Positions 25,034-32,643 of a DNA stretch of 64,000 bases are shown one piece after another; position 1 is the first letter of the stretch, and every line of letters starts with the position of its first letter. A model generated the notes under the pieces. That model did no database searches and was not told where the DNA came from. It saw only the letters and a program-made list of their open reading frames with translations. The translations under genes were made by a program, and so were the position numbers. Source of the stretch: Tenuibacillus multivorans. Its GTDB lineage: Bacteria; Bacillota; Bacilli; Bacillales; Alkalibacillaceae. The stretch spans positions 1 through 64,000 of the forward strand of contig NZ_FNIG01000012.1 in NCBI RefSeq assembly GCF_900103915.1, written 5' to 3'.

Positions 25034-25407
25034 TTAGTTTCTGAATAAAATCAACAATACATCCCAACTCCAATATTTTGGTTGCGAATTCAACTCCGGG
25101 GGGTCGAACCAGGCCTATTTTTGTCAGCGTAGATTCCTAGAACAAGGATTCCTTCTTCGTTGGCACAATTAATTTCCCATATAGCACCATACGCCCTCAT
25201 GGTATTAGGACTGATTAAAGAAATAACACCGTGGCATCCCTTAATCTTCCTTCTGCAATTGATTTTCCATGAATACGACCATGGTTCTTAAGCTGACATA
25301 TCTATAAATTCAAATGGGGTACTACTATTTCTACCTTGTCCTACTAGATGTGATTGAGCCCACTTAACTTCGATTGCAAAATTAATGAAAATTCTCTTCT
25401 TATTTAT
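25034..25407 (-). pseudogene. broken MTH538/ThsB-like TIR-domain gene
   Basis: Reading the - strand gives KKRIFINFAIEVKWA, LVGQGRNSSTPFEFIDMSA, an in-frame stop at 25288-25290, then EPWSYSWKINCRRKIKGC, GVISLISPNT and AIWEINCANEEGILVLGIY, and after a one-base frameshift near 25100 PPELNSQPKYWSWDVLL. This is the full fold of short (about 125 residue) MTH538-type TIR proteins, the group that includes defence sensors such as ThsB. No ATG is at the expected start (ATA at 25405). Three lesions together argue for a real pseudogene rather than sequencing error. Confidence 0.75.
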
Positions 25408-25724
25408 TTAGAGTCACCTCACCTGTAAAATTCTTCTTCATAAGACAGTGTTCGTCACCTTAAGGAGAATTCCTTTTGAAATTTACAAAATCCCTAAATG
25501 TAAAGTTCCCTAAACAAGAGACGGGAATGGGGCTAGCCTGGAAAAGGTGAACATCTTATTGAGAGGTATGAGGTTTAACCAAATAAGCCAGTTAAAAAAA
25601 GTGTACTCATAATTATCTAAATTATAGAATTTTAAGAAATATTTTAAATATATATGGAGCCATCGACAGATGTATGCAGGATGCAATAGGAATCGGTTAG
25701 GCTTTATGGGATGAGGTAAGCGGA
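25408..25724. other. intergenic stretch without a supportable gene
   Basis: AT-rich DNA between the TIR relic and a small glycine/alanine-rich frame. A GGAGA-type sequence occurs at about 25460 but no frame of interest follows it. Confidence 0.4.
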
Positions 25725-25847
25725 TTGATTGAAGATGGAAATTATTTTTCAGCGGCAGCAACCCTTGCATTCGCAGCTGGTATAAGTGTTAATCCAGTGA
25801 CTATTGGCCTCTTTGTATTATTATGTGGAGGCACTCCAGTAGAATAA
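25725..25847 (+). CDS. possible small hydrophobic peptide
   Basis: From TTG 25725, with GAGGT 7-8 bp upstream, a 40-residue frame encodes an acidic start (MIEDGNYFS), a helix rich in Ala, Gly, Val and Ile (AAATLAFAAGISVNPVTIGL), then LFVLLCGGTPVE. The reading frame extends further upstream past an in-frame TAG at 25698 with plausible sequence (ALWDEVSG), so it may be the C-terminal end of a broken longer peptide gene. It resembles bacteriocin-like or other exported small peptides in composition only. A strong terminator follows immediately. Confidence 0.4.
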   Translation: MIEDGNYFSAAATLAFAAGISVNPVTIGLFVLLCGGTPVE

Positions 25848-25865
25848 ATATTATCAATGTTTTGG

Positions 25866-25920
25866 TCACAGAAGTCTCGTATTTGCTATAATTAAATATG
25901 AGACTTCTGTGATTTATTAT
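25866..25920 (+). terminator. strong 19-bp stem terminator
   Basis: A 19-bp stem (arms 25866-25884 and 25894-25912, a single G-U pair) with a 9-nt loop, followed by TTTATTATT. The loop includes TGCTATAAT, an extended -10 look-alike that may serve the next gene. Confidence 0.85.
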
Positions 25921-25973
25921 TCATTTTATAAATAGGATGAGTAATAAATCACAACTATGAAGGAGTTGGTTAT

Positions 25974-26171
25974 TTGATTGCTTTTCTAGAAAATTTAAAA
26001 GCACTAGCTTTTTTATTAATATTTATATCTAGCATTGTTTATTATTGGCAACTAAAATTACTTAAAAGGAAGAGAAAACTTTCTAAAAGCGAAATGGCAA
26101 TGTATGTGATTAATTTGATCGCACCTTTTACTTATGCATTTATATATATCATTCTACTTTTAGGAACATGA
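25974..26171 (+). CDS. small membrane protein, unknown
   Basis: 65 residues from TTG 25974, with GAAGGAG upstream. Two hydrophobic segments (about 10-25 and 44-63) flank a basic loop (KLLKRKRKLSKSE), predicting a hairpin with cytosolic positive loop. No family recognised. It lies in the accessory zone between broken genes. Confidence 0.55.
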   Translation: MIAFLENLKALAFLLIFISSIVYYWQLKLLKRKRKLSKSEMAMYVINLIAPFTYAFIYIILLLGT

Positions 26172-26370
26172 AATTAGACGGTTAGGTAATCATACTCGAT
26201 GGATTAACTTTTACAAGCTTATGAGGTATTATGTATGAATCTCTTATAGATTTCCTTGAAAGGGGCTGTAGGAGATTTTTTCTTGTTTATATGCTAATAT
26301 TGGTATTTTTCCTGTTCCCTGGATAGGTATGATTTACCTAATTTTCTCATAGTAAAGTTTTTGGGAGGTG
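26172..26370. other. gap upstream of the decayed GNAT copy
   Basis: No gene is seen. Its last 40 bp (TTCTCATAGTAAAG, then GGGAGGTG) resemble the sequence just upstream of the intact acetyltransferase gene at 17.2 kb, so the duplication extends a little into the leader. Confidence 0.5.
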
Positions 26371-26809
26371 TTGAACATTAATATTTCAATAATTAAAGCA
26401 GCTCCAGAATATACAAAAGAAATTAGTAGAATTTGTTCAATAGATAGTGACAGACTGTCCAAGGTATTTATAGTGAGGAATATCAAAATAAAAATGTAGA
26501 ATATTGATATAACCACAAACCAGTTCAGGAATATATTGTCAAAGGTATATATTCTAACGTAGCCATGGTAGATCATAAAGTCACAGGAACGATTGGAGGG
26601 GACCATGGCTGAACAAGGTATTAGTGAGATTTATGTTTTTTATGTTGATGATGTGTACAGATATAAAGGGATAGGCAGAAAACTCTTGCGCAACTGAACA
26701 ATATGTATCTGTACAAGAAGGGAATGAACTGGGCATACCTTTTTATGAATCTCGTGGCTTTCAACAAAAAGGTCAAACCCAACGCTATTGGAGACAGATT
26801 ATTAACTAA
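26371..26809 (+). pseudogene. decayed duplicate of the GNAT gene at 17.2 kb
   Basis: The DNA matches the intact copy over its whole length: it starts after GGAGGTG with ISIIKAAPEYTKEISRICS, then loses one base near 26450, has TGG changed to TGA in VEYW (near 26506), further small changes around 26608, and a deletion of about 32 bp after RKLL that removes the end of the acetyl-CoA helix. It ends with QRYWRQIIN and a stop at 26809. Clearly non-functional. Confidence 0.85.
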
Positions 26810-26996
26810 AGGTCCTGTCGGATATCTAGAACTAGGTATAGTCGTTTCTGGAATTACGAAGAAAATTAACAATAACAACAACATTTTGAATAACAAGTAA
26901 TCTGGGTATTTTTAGTGAAATATTAACAGGAGTAGACTTTAACGGTGCTCCTTTTCTATTTGGTAAGTATTCAATGATTTTCTTAATATTATATGA

Positions 26997-27101
26997 TTAC
27001 AATGACTGTCCAACTACATCTTGTATCCTTTGTTTCTCTGATTGAAATTCCTTTTCCCATTCATAGTCCAAGGAACTAAAAACACTTCATCTCTCGGTAA
27101 G
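26997..27101 (-). pseudogene. possible GrpB-family N-terminal fragment
   Basis: On the - strand, PRDEVFLVP in one frame continues in the next frame as YEWEKEFQSEKQRIQDVVG, which resembles the first residues of GrpB/UPF0157 nucleotidyltransferases. No other part of that family is found nearby. Weak; based on about 35 residues across a frameshift. Confidence 0.28.
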
Positions 27102-27181
27102 TTTAAATAAAGTTTACAATTCGATATTTTTCATGTTAAAAATGTCGAGTATTTTTAAAGGTGCTTTGCTATTATGAAGAC

Positions 27182-27604
27182 ATGACAAGGAGGGATATGT
27201 TGTTAAAAGAATTAAACCTAGTGATTGATTATATTGAAGATCATTTAATCGATGAACTATCTCTTGAAGAAATATCTGAATTTGCTGGGGTTTCCGACTA
27301 TCACTTTAGAAAGATATTTTTTTATCTCTCAGGTATGACGCTAAGTGAATATATAAAACACAGAAGATTATCAGAGGCCAATAAGGATTTATTGCATGGA
27401 GGAAAGGTAACAGATGTTGCTTTTAAATATGGATATCAGTCAGTGGACGGTTTTACTAGGGCATTTAAAAAATGGAGTGGTTTTTTACCCTCAGATGTCA
27501 TTAAAAAAGGGATAAGCAAATCGTTTCCCAAATTGTCATTCGTCATAACTGTTAAAGGAGGAAATACTATGGAATTTAGAATTGAAGAAAAAACCAGCGT
27601 TTAA
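27182..27604 (+). CDS. AraC-family DNA-binding domain (N-terminal part of a split regulator)
   Basis: Two helix-turn-helix units of an AraC/XylS domain occupy residues 10-105 (LSLEEISEFAGVSDYHFRKIF and VTDVAFKYGYQSVDGFTRAFKKW). The frame then runs into the first residues of a GyrI-like effector domain (MEFRIEEK) and stops one base too late: a run of six A at 27588-27593, where five would keep the frame, shifts it. The start could be ATG 27182, ATG 27197 or TTG 27200; AAGGAGGG at 27187-27194 best fits the last. It is either a pseudogene half, a sequencing error, or a free-standing DNA-binding protein. Confidence 0.8.
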   Translation: MTRRDMLLKELNLVIDYIEDHLIDELSLEEISEFAGVSDYHFRKIFFYLSGMTLSEYIKHRRLSEANKDLLHGGKVTDVAFKYGYQSVDGFTRAFKKWSGFLPSDVIKKGISKSFPKLSFVITVKGGNTMEFRIEEKTSV

Positions 27605-28064
27605 TTTAGTCGGTGTAAGTAAACGTGTACCAATGCAATTTGAAGGCGTTAATAATGAGATTGTTAAGCTTGCAGAAAGCATAACGGACGAACAAAAAGA
27701 AGAAATGAAGTCTCTTCAAAATATAGAGCCTTATGAAATTGTTAATGCTTCTTATGATGCTGACGCTAATTTCTTAAAAGAAGAAGGAGATTTGACTCAC
27801 TTGATAGGTGTATTAACGACTAAAAATCAAGTAAGTGATCGATTAGAAAAAGTGCCGGTCGAAGCTTATACTTGGGCAATATTTCCAAATGAAGGGCCAT
27901 TTCCATCTACGTTACAAGAAACAATGGCAAAAACATATTCAGAATGGCTTCCTTCTTCCGATTATGAAGTAATCAATGCCCCTGCTTTTTCTTTTACTAA
28001 AATGGATAAACATAAAAAAGATTACGCCTATAGTGAAGTTTGGTTGCCTGTTCGGAAGAAATAA
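27582..28064 (+). CDS. GyrI-like effector-binding domain (C-terminal part of the split regulator)
   Basis: Ligand-binding half of an AraC/GyrI regulator (Bac_rhamnosid-like AraC_E_bind fold), residues FNLVGVSKRVPMQFEGVNNE to YAYSEVWLPVRKK, about 155 residues, intact apart from its beginning. It overlaps the AraC half in the +1 frame. AAAGGAGG at 27554-27561 precedes an ATG at 27569 (MEFRIEE) 7 bp on, exactly at the domain border, but this ATG is in the upstream frame and so also needs the missing base. Only TTG 27582 is in frame and it has no ribosome site. Probably inactive as written. Confidence 0.8.
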   Translation: MKKKPAFNLVGVSKRVPMQFEGVNNEIVKLAESITDEQKEEMKSLQNIEPYEIVNASYDADANFLKEEGDLTHLIGVLTTKNQVSDRLEKVPVEAYTWAIFPNEGPFPSTLQETMAKTYSEWLPSSDYEVINAPAFSFTKMDKHKKDYAYSEVWLPVRKK

Positions 28065-28083
28065 AAAAATTTCTAAGATAATG

Positions 28084-28117
28084 AAGAGCAACGCTGATTA
28101 GCCTGCGTTGCTCATTT
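28084..28117 (+). terminator. terminator after the AraC/GyrI gene
   Basis: GAGCAACGC pairs perfectly with GCGTTGCTC around a 10-nt loop, then ATTTGT. It lies between converging genes and may act on both strands. Confidence 0.75.
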
Positions 28118-28148
28118 GTCCTCGTTACATTAAACATTTAATATATAT

Positions 28149-28742
28149 CTATTTAACCATCTTCGTTACCATATATACTAAATCGTTCTTATATGATTCA
28201 ATATCAAAATTTTCATCAGTCATGAGCATGCTTTCAGCGGTAGCGCCCTGTATCATTATAGAAACATTTTTTAAATCAAACTCAGAAAACTCGTTTGTTT
28301 CCTGTCCATATCGTAAAATCTTCTGTAGATGCATATAGATTGGATCTTCCTCGTCATTTGACAATTTATAATAAGGAATATTGTCTTCTGTACGTGCATT
28401 AAAAATAATTTCAATAAGCGCGATGTTATTAATCCTATGTGTTACCTGATAAGCTAAAGATGCATCAATGAACGTTATTAATTGATCATTTGCCGTTTCT
28501 TTTTCTGAAACTCTGTCCTGAATATATTCAAATTGCTTTTTTAATAAATATATCAATGTATGGTTCAATACATCTTCTTTATCTTTAAAATGATAAGATA
28601 TTAGACCTGTGCTTACCTTTGCCTTCTTCGCAATTTTTGCCAGGCTTATATTTACATAGCCAATTTCATCAAGTGTCTCAATCGTAGCTCTAATGATTTG
28701 TTCTCTTCTTGCTTCCTCAATAAAGGATGGTTGATCTCCCAC
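28149..28742 (-). CDS. TetR/AcrR-family regulator
   Basis: Repressor-like protein of 197 residues. The N-terminal helix-turn-helix is at about 12-60 (REQIIRATIETLDEIGYVNISLAKIAKKAKVSTGLISYHFKDK in pieces: ARREQIIRATIETLDEIG, then VSTGLISYHFKDKED). The remainder is an all-helical ligand domain. It starts at GTG 28742 with GAGGT 8 bp upstream. The gene it would normally control, divergent on its right, is reduced to a leader and nine codons. Confidence 0.88.
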   Translation of the reverse strand: MGDQPSFIEEARREQIIRATIETLDEIGYVNISLAKIAKKAKVSTGLISYHFKDKEDVLNHTLIYLLKKQFEYIQDRVSEKETANDQLITFIDASLAYQVTHRINNIALIEIIFNARTEDNIPYYKLSNDEEDPIYMHLQKILRYGQETNEFSEFDLKNVSIMIQGATAESMLMTDENFDIESYKNDLVYMVTKMVK

Positions 28743-28857
28743 AGCAATTACCTCATTTCCTTCCTATTCTTTTCTATTTCTTAGTTTATCAATTACCCAT
28801 AAAATTCCCACAATAAAAAGCATCAGCTAATGATTTGATGGTCAATACCAATAATTA

Positions 28858-28941
28858 TTGACTAACAAAACTTAACTATTTAGTTTATTCATTAAGAGGA
28901 GGAAGGTGACCTTGAGAAATAGGGGTTCCGTAGTGGTATGA
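28858..28941 (+). pseudogene. promoter and stump of the TetR-divergent gene
   Basis: TTGACT (28858) and an AT-rich region lead to AGAGGAGGAAGG, a very strong ribosome site, at 28894-28905. The frame after it (GTG 28906 or TTG 28912) stops after nine to eleven codons (RNRGSVVV). The layout is that of a TetR target gene whose body has been deleted. No further homology downstream to 29150, which otherwise appears empty. Confidence 0.35.
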
Positions 28942-29159
28942 AAACTCTCTCATAAATCCTGCAAAAAAAGATAACCTTTGAAACAAGAAATTGATAAATG
29001 CGATAAAATAAGGATGAAATTCTATATCATAAGACTGAATATGACACATGAAAACCTGCTTTGATTAGAAAAATACAATGATGAATTATAGGAGGAAATG
29101 TTTAGTTAAACTCGAAATGTATAGCTAGGTGAATCTTAGGGAACTAGGTTGTGATTTTA
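28942..29159. other. non-coding stretch
   Basis: AT-rich DNA with stop codons in all frames. TGAAAC at 28979 followed after 16 bp by CGAT resembles an ECF promoter but deviates in the -10; not called. Confidence 0.4.
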
Positions 29160-29357
29160 ATGAAAATTAATTTTAATTCAATATTTTGGTTATTACCTGG
29201 AATTTTAATAGGTTTTACAATCGCATCTGTAATAAGAGGTTTTTGGATTGATGATTTTGATCGGGGACAATGGTTATCGTGGATAATAGGTGGAATAATC
29301 GGGTATTTAATAATGATCCTTTTACTTTTTCTAATGAACAAGAGAAAAGGAAATTAA
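29160..29357 (+). CDS. small two-helix membrane protein, unknown
   Basis: 65 residues from ATG 29160. Two membrane segments (about 8-26 and 40-60) separated by a short acidic/aromatic loop (FWIDDFDRGQWLSW); basic C-terminus NKRKGN. No strong ribosome site (AGG 13 bp upstream); GTG 29151 is an alternative. No family recognised. Confidence 0.5.
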   Translation: MKINFNSIFWLLPGILIGFTIASVIRGFWIDDFDRGQWLSWIIGGIIGYLIMILLLFLMNKRKGN

Positions 29358-29415
29358 ACATGAATAAGTTATGTGAGATTTAACTTATATGTCTCATTTA
29401 TTATAAAATGGCTGG

Positions 29416-29456
29416 ATTAAAAAAGAAAACGGAGAATACCATATGGCTCTCCGTTT
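29416..29456 (-). terminator. terminator of the leftward isomerase gene
   Basis: On the - strand AAACGGAGA pairs with TCTCCGTTT (9 bp) around a 12-nt loop, followed by TTTTCTTTTTT. It lies 17 bp after the isomerase stop. Confidence 0.85.
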
Positions 29457-29472
29457 AAAAGTTACGACACGA

Positions 29473-30441
29473 TTAGACCCACCACATTTCCTTAATGGAT
29501 TCTTCTACCATAACCGGTTTTAGAGTATCAATAGCTTTTGTGAAGCCTTCATCGATAGACATTAATCCATCTTCGTGTTCAATGCTGACCACATAATCAT
29601 AATCATAAAGACGTAAAGCACTAATCATATCAGCCCATACCTTACTTTCATGACCAAACCCAACTGTACGAAAGTACCAAGCACGTTCTTTCATTTCAGA
29701 ATAAGGTGTCATGTCTGTTATACCGTATCGATTCACATTGGGTTGATCGATAATAGTGTCTTTGGCATGGAAATGGTGAATCGCATTTTCTCGTCCAAGG
29801 ATCTTGATTGATTCAACGGGATCAATACCTTGCCACCACATGTGGCTAGGGTCTAGGTTGGCGCCAATTGCTGGACCGCATTGTTCTCTTAATCGTAATA
29901 GGTTAGCAGGTGTATGTACGGAGAATCCACCATGTAATTCTAATCCGATTTTCACATTATATTGTTCGGCATATGCCGCTTTTTCTTGCCAGTATGGAAT
30001 AATTTTCTCTTCCCATTGCCACTTCAAGATTTCTTGATAGTCATTGGGCCAAGGTGAAACAGGCCAGTTGGGATACTTAGCATTTTCATGATCACCAGGG
30101 CAACCTGAAAATGTATTAACAACTGATACTCCTAGTTCATGTGCAAGCTGAACGGTTTTATTAAAAAGTAAGTCTGCTTCTTCAGCAATATCCTTTTGGG
30201 GATGGAGCGGGTTTGCATGACAACTTAAAGCACTAATGATTAACCCTCTACTTGAAATCTTTTCTAAGAAAGCCTGTTGTTTGTCTTTCTGACCTATTAG
30301 TTCATCGATTTTACAGTGAGCATTACCAGGATATCCTCCTGTTCCTAACTCTACGGCTTCTATCCCTTTTGATGCAACATGATCCAACATTTCATCAAGA
30401 TCCATATCAGAAAATAACACTGTAAATACACCTAATTTCAT
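29473..30441 (-). CDS. sugar phosphate isomerase/epimerase-like TIM barrel
   Basis: AP-endonuclease-2-fold (xylose-isomerase-like) enzyme of 322 residues, probably a keto-sugar epimerase, isomerase or lyase. Metal-site pieces are visible: GLELHGG near 170, GANLDPSHMWWQG near 205, IHHFHAKD near 230, and VSIEHED near 290 (Glu/Asp/His ligands at strand ends). I start at ATG 30441, with GGAGG upstream; the in-frame stretch further up lies in the promoter. It is transcribed divergently from the LacI-led operon, and a perfect LacI palindrome overlaps its transcription start, so both units should be co-regulated. Confidence 0.87.
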   Translation of the reverse strand: MKLGVFTVLFSDMDLDEMLDHVASKGIEAVELGTGGYPGNAHCKIDELIGQKDKQQAFLEKISSRGLIISALSCHANPLHPQKDIAEEADLLFNKTVQLAHELGVSVVNTFSGCPGDHENAKYPNWPVSPWPNDYQEILKWQWEEKIIPYWQEKAAYAEQYNVKIGLELHGGFSVHTPANLLRLREQCGPAIGANLDPSHMWWQGIDPVESIKILGRENAIHHFHAKDTIIDQPNVNRYGITDMTPYSEMKERAWYFRTVGFGHESKVWADMISALRLYDYDYVVSIEHEDGLMSIDEGFTKAIDTLKPVMVEESIKEMWWV

Positions 30442-30459
30442 AAAAATTCCTCCCATACA

Positions 30460-30475
30460 ATGTAATCGATTACAT
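30460..30475. promoter_or_regulatory. LacI-family operator O1
   Basis: ATGTAATCGATTACAT is a perfect 16-bp palindrome with central CG, the hallmark of LacI/CcpA-family sites. It lies just downstream of the leftward -10 (ATTATA on the + strand at 30479-30484), over the probable transcription start of the isomerase gene. Confidence 0.85.
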
Positions 30476-30512
30476 ATCATTATAGTTAAAAATATAGCAA
30501 AAAAATAACCTG

Positions 30513-30541
30513 TTGACAAACAATTCTAAAAATTTTAAAAT
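30513..30541 (+). promoter_or_regulatory. promoter of the LacI-led operon
   Basis: TTGACA (30513-30518), 17 bp, TAAAAT (30536-30541): near-consensus sigma-A promoter, with operator O2 starting 5 bp downstream so that bound repressor would block it. Confidence 0.85.
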
Positions 30542-30545
30542 TTAA

Positions 30546-30561
30546 ATGTAAACGATTACAT
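30546..30561. promoter_or_regulatory. LacI-family operator O2
   Basis: ATGTAAACGATTACAT, one base short of perfect symmetry, same half-site as O1, 86 bp centre to centre from it. This spacing would allow looping by a repressor tetramer; a dimer could act at each site separately. Confidence 0.85.
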
Positions 30562-30593
30562 CAAAAGAATAATTATTGAAAGTGGGAAGCATC

Positions 30594-31583
30594 ATGGCAA
30601 ACATTCTTGAAGTAGCACGTAGAGCAGGTGTTTCTAGTGCGACAGTATCTAGAGTATTGAATAAGACAGGGACTGTTTCCTCAAATACAAGGTTTAAAGT
30701 TGAAAAGGCAATTGAGGAGCTAAAATATGAACCGAGTATGTTAGGAAGGAATTTGAGAAACTCCGAAAGTCGTCTATTACTTGTACTTATTCCTAATTTT
30801 TCAAACCCTTATTATACAGAGATTATTAATGGAATTGAAGATTATTCTATCGCGAATGGTTATAACATTCTTCTTTGTGAGACTGATTCTAATCCTGATC
30901 GTGAAAATATTTTCTTTAACATGGTCAAAAACAAATTGGCTGATGGAATTATTTCAATGGATCCTACCGTCAATATGCAAAAGTTAACTGAATTAGCTGA
31001 TGAGCACCCCATCATTTTATGTAGTGAATATGATGAAGGTGGATCAATACCTTACGTCGCAATTGATAATGAATCTGCAGCATACAAAGCCATTAAGCAT
31101 TTGATCAAATTAGGTAATCATAACATAGGGCTTATTAACACTGATGAAAAATTCTTATATGCTCGTCAACGAAGAAAGGGCTACGAAAGGGCATTAAAAG
31201 AATTTAATTTACCGATACGCAACGAATGGATTTATACCACTGCAGGGTTAGATTTTCAACATGGTGTTCAAGCAATGAGAAAACTACTTCAACTAAACGA
31301 AAAACCTTCTGCTGTTTTTGCAGTTTCTGATACATTAGCCATTGGGGCATTAAAGGAACTCAATGTTCGAGGCTTAAATGTTCCAGATGACTTATCAGTA
31401 GTAGGATTTGATAATATTAGCTTTTCTAACATGACAACCCCTACTCTCACTACAGTTGCACAACCGATGTATAAAATGGGATTCACAGCAGCAAGTATGC
31501 TAATTAACAGTATAAAAGGGAGAAAAGTCGAAAGCGTCATCTTGGATTACGAATTAATCATTCGGGAGTCAACGATGAAATAA
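30594..31583 (+). CDS. LacI-family transcription regulator
   Basis: Local repressor of the sugar island. The N-terminal LacI helix-turn-helix is ANILEVARRAGVSSATVSRV (2-21) with hinge helix near 50; the periplasmic-binding-protein-like ligand domain follows (LLVLIPNFSNPYYTEIINGI, VVGFDNISFSNMTTPTLTTV). 329 residues from ATG 30594, GGGAAG upstream. It is the first gene of the operon and lies next to matching palindromes, so autoregulation is likely. It could alternatively activate; LacI proteins usually repress until a sugar binds. Confidence 0.93.
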   Translation: MANILEVARRAGVSSATVSRVLNKTGTVSSNTRFKVEKAIEELKYEPSMLGRNLRNSESRLLLVLIPNFSNPYYTEIINGIEDYSIANGYNILLCETDSNPDRENIFFNMVKNKLADGIISMDPTVNMQKLTELADEHPIILCSEYDEGGSIPYVAIDNESAAYKAIKHLIKLGNHNIGLINTDEKFLYARQRRKGYERALKEFNLPIRNEWIYTTAGLDFQHGVQAMRKLLQLNEKPSAVFAVSDTLAIGALKELNVRGLNVPDDLSVVGFDNISFSNMTTPTLTTVAQPMYKMGFTAASMLINSIKGRKVESVILDYELIIRESTMK

Positions 31584-31608
31584 TGATTAATTTTTTGGGG
31601 GGATGATA

Positions 31609-32616
31609 ATGCAAATAAATGTTGGAATAATTGGTTGTGGATCGATTACAAAATATCGTCATGCACCAGAGTATCGTGATAATCCATACGTTGACAACAT
31701 TGTGTTTTATGACCGAAATAGGCATAGAGCCGAAGCACTTGCTGAAGAATTTGGTGGTCGCGTAGCTGATACGATGGAGGACTTGTTAGAAGACCCTTCT
31801 ATTGCAGCTATTAGCGATTGCTCATCAAATGAAGCTCACCATATTAATACGACCAATGCTCTACTAAGTGGAAAACATGTCTTATGCGAAAAACCTTTGG
31901 CCATAAGTATTAAACATGCTGAGGAGATTCTTGAAGCGGAACGTCAATCAGGAAAAAAACTGATGGTTGATCATAACCAACGATTGACTAAAGCGCACCA
32001 GAAAGCTAAAGAACTAATTGAAAATAAAGAACTTGGAGAAGTACTTACTTTTAAAACTACTTTCGGTCATGAGGGGCCTGAAAGTTGGGGAGTAACGAAG
32101 TCTAATGCAACATGGTTTTTTAAGAAAGAACGCTCTTACTCAGGCGTAGCTGGCGATTTAGGTATTCATAAAATTGATTTGATTCACTTTTTATTAGACG
32201 ATGAAATGGAAGAGGTCCACGCCTTTAAGGGAGCACTTGATAAAGTTGATGAAAATGGAAGTCCTATTGATGTGAGTGATAATGTTGTCTGTGCATTAAA
32301 AACGAAAAAGGGACATTTAGGAACTGCTTCATTTTCATGGACTTATTATGGAGCTGAAGACAATTCGACGACTATTTATTGTCAGAAAGGGATTATTAAA
32401 ATTTATCATCATCCACAAGATCAACTTATTGTGGAAATGAAAGATGGTAGCGTTGTTCGGTATGAACTAGAAGCCATTCAAACAAATGATAATCAAACCA
32501 ATACCGGTGTCATTGACTCATTTGTTGATGCCATTATTCATGATAAGGAACCGGTGGTGTCTGGGCAGGAAGCTCTTAGTTCTTTAAAAGTTATTGAAAA
32601 GATACTCCATCCTTAA
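31609..32616 (+). CDS. Gfo/Idh/MocA-family dehydrogenase
   Basis: NAD(P)-dependent sugar or cyclitol dehydrogenase, typically oxidising a ring hydroxyl. The Rossmann fingerprint is VGIIGCGSITKYRH (5-18); the catalytic-lysine motif is CEKPLA near 95; GDLGIHKIDL near 180 contains the family's Asp/His pair. 335 residues from ATG 31609 (six G 6 bp upstream); ATG 31603 is possible. Second gene of the LacI operon, followed by an internal operator. Confidence 0.9.
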   Translation: MQINVGIIGCGSITKYRHAPEYRDNPYVDNIVFYDRNRHRAEALAEEFGGRVADTMEDLLEDPSIAAISDCSSNEAHHINTTNALLSGKHVLCEKPLAISIKHAEEILEAERQSGKKLMVDHNQRLTKAHQKAKELIENKELGEVLTFKTTFGHEGPESWGVTKSNATWFFKKERSYSGVAGDLGIHKIDLIHFLLDDEMEEVHAFKGALDKVDENGSPIDVSDNVVCALKTKKGHLGTASFSWTYYGAEDNSTTIYCQKGIIKIYHHPQDQLIVEMKDGSVVRYELEAIQTNDNQTNTGVIDSFVDAIIHDKEPVVSGQEALSSLKVIEKILHP

Positions 32617-32643
32617 GCATGAATGCTAATTTTATATCAATTT

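Noticed and set aside
25510-25770. 86-codon frame on the - strand
   Set aside because: No ribosome site or family pattern; it shadows the peptide-like frame and spacer on the + strand.
26703-26900. 65-codon + strand frame
   Set aside because: It arises from an out-of-frame reading of the decayed acetyltransferase copy.
24744-27160. Prophage or insertion sequence as cause of the decay zone
   Set aside because: No transposase, integrase, terminal inverted repeats or target duplications were seen, so no mobile element is called.
28979-29004. TGAAAC-16-CGAT resembling an ECF promoter
   Set aside because: The -10 deviates from all known Bacillus ECF classes and 155 bp separate it from the next start codon.
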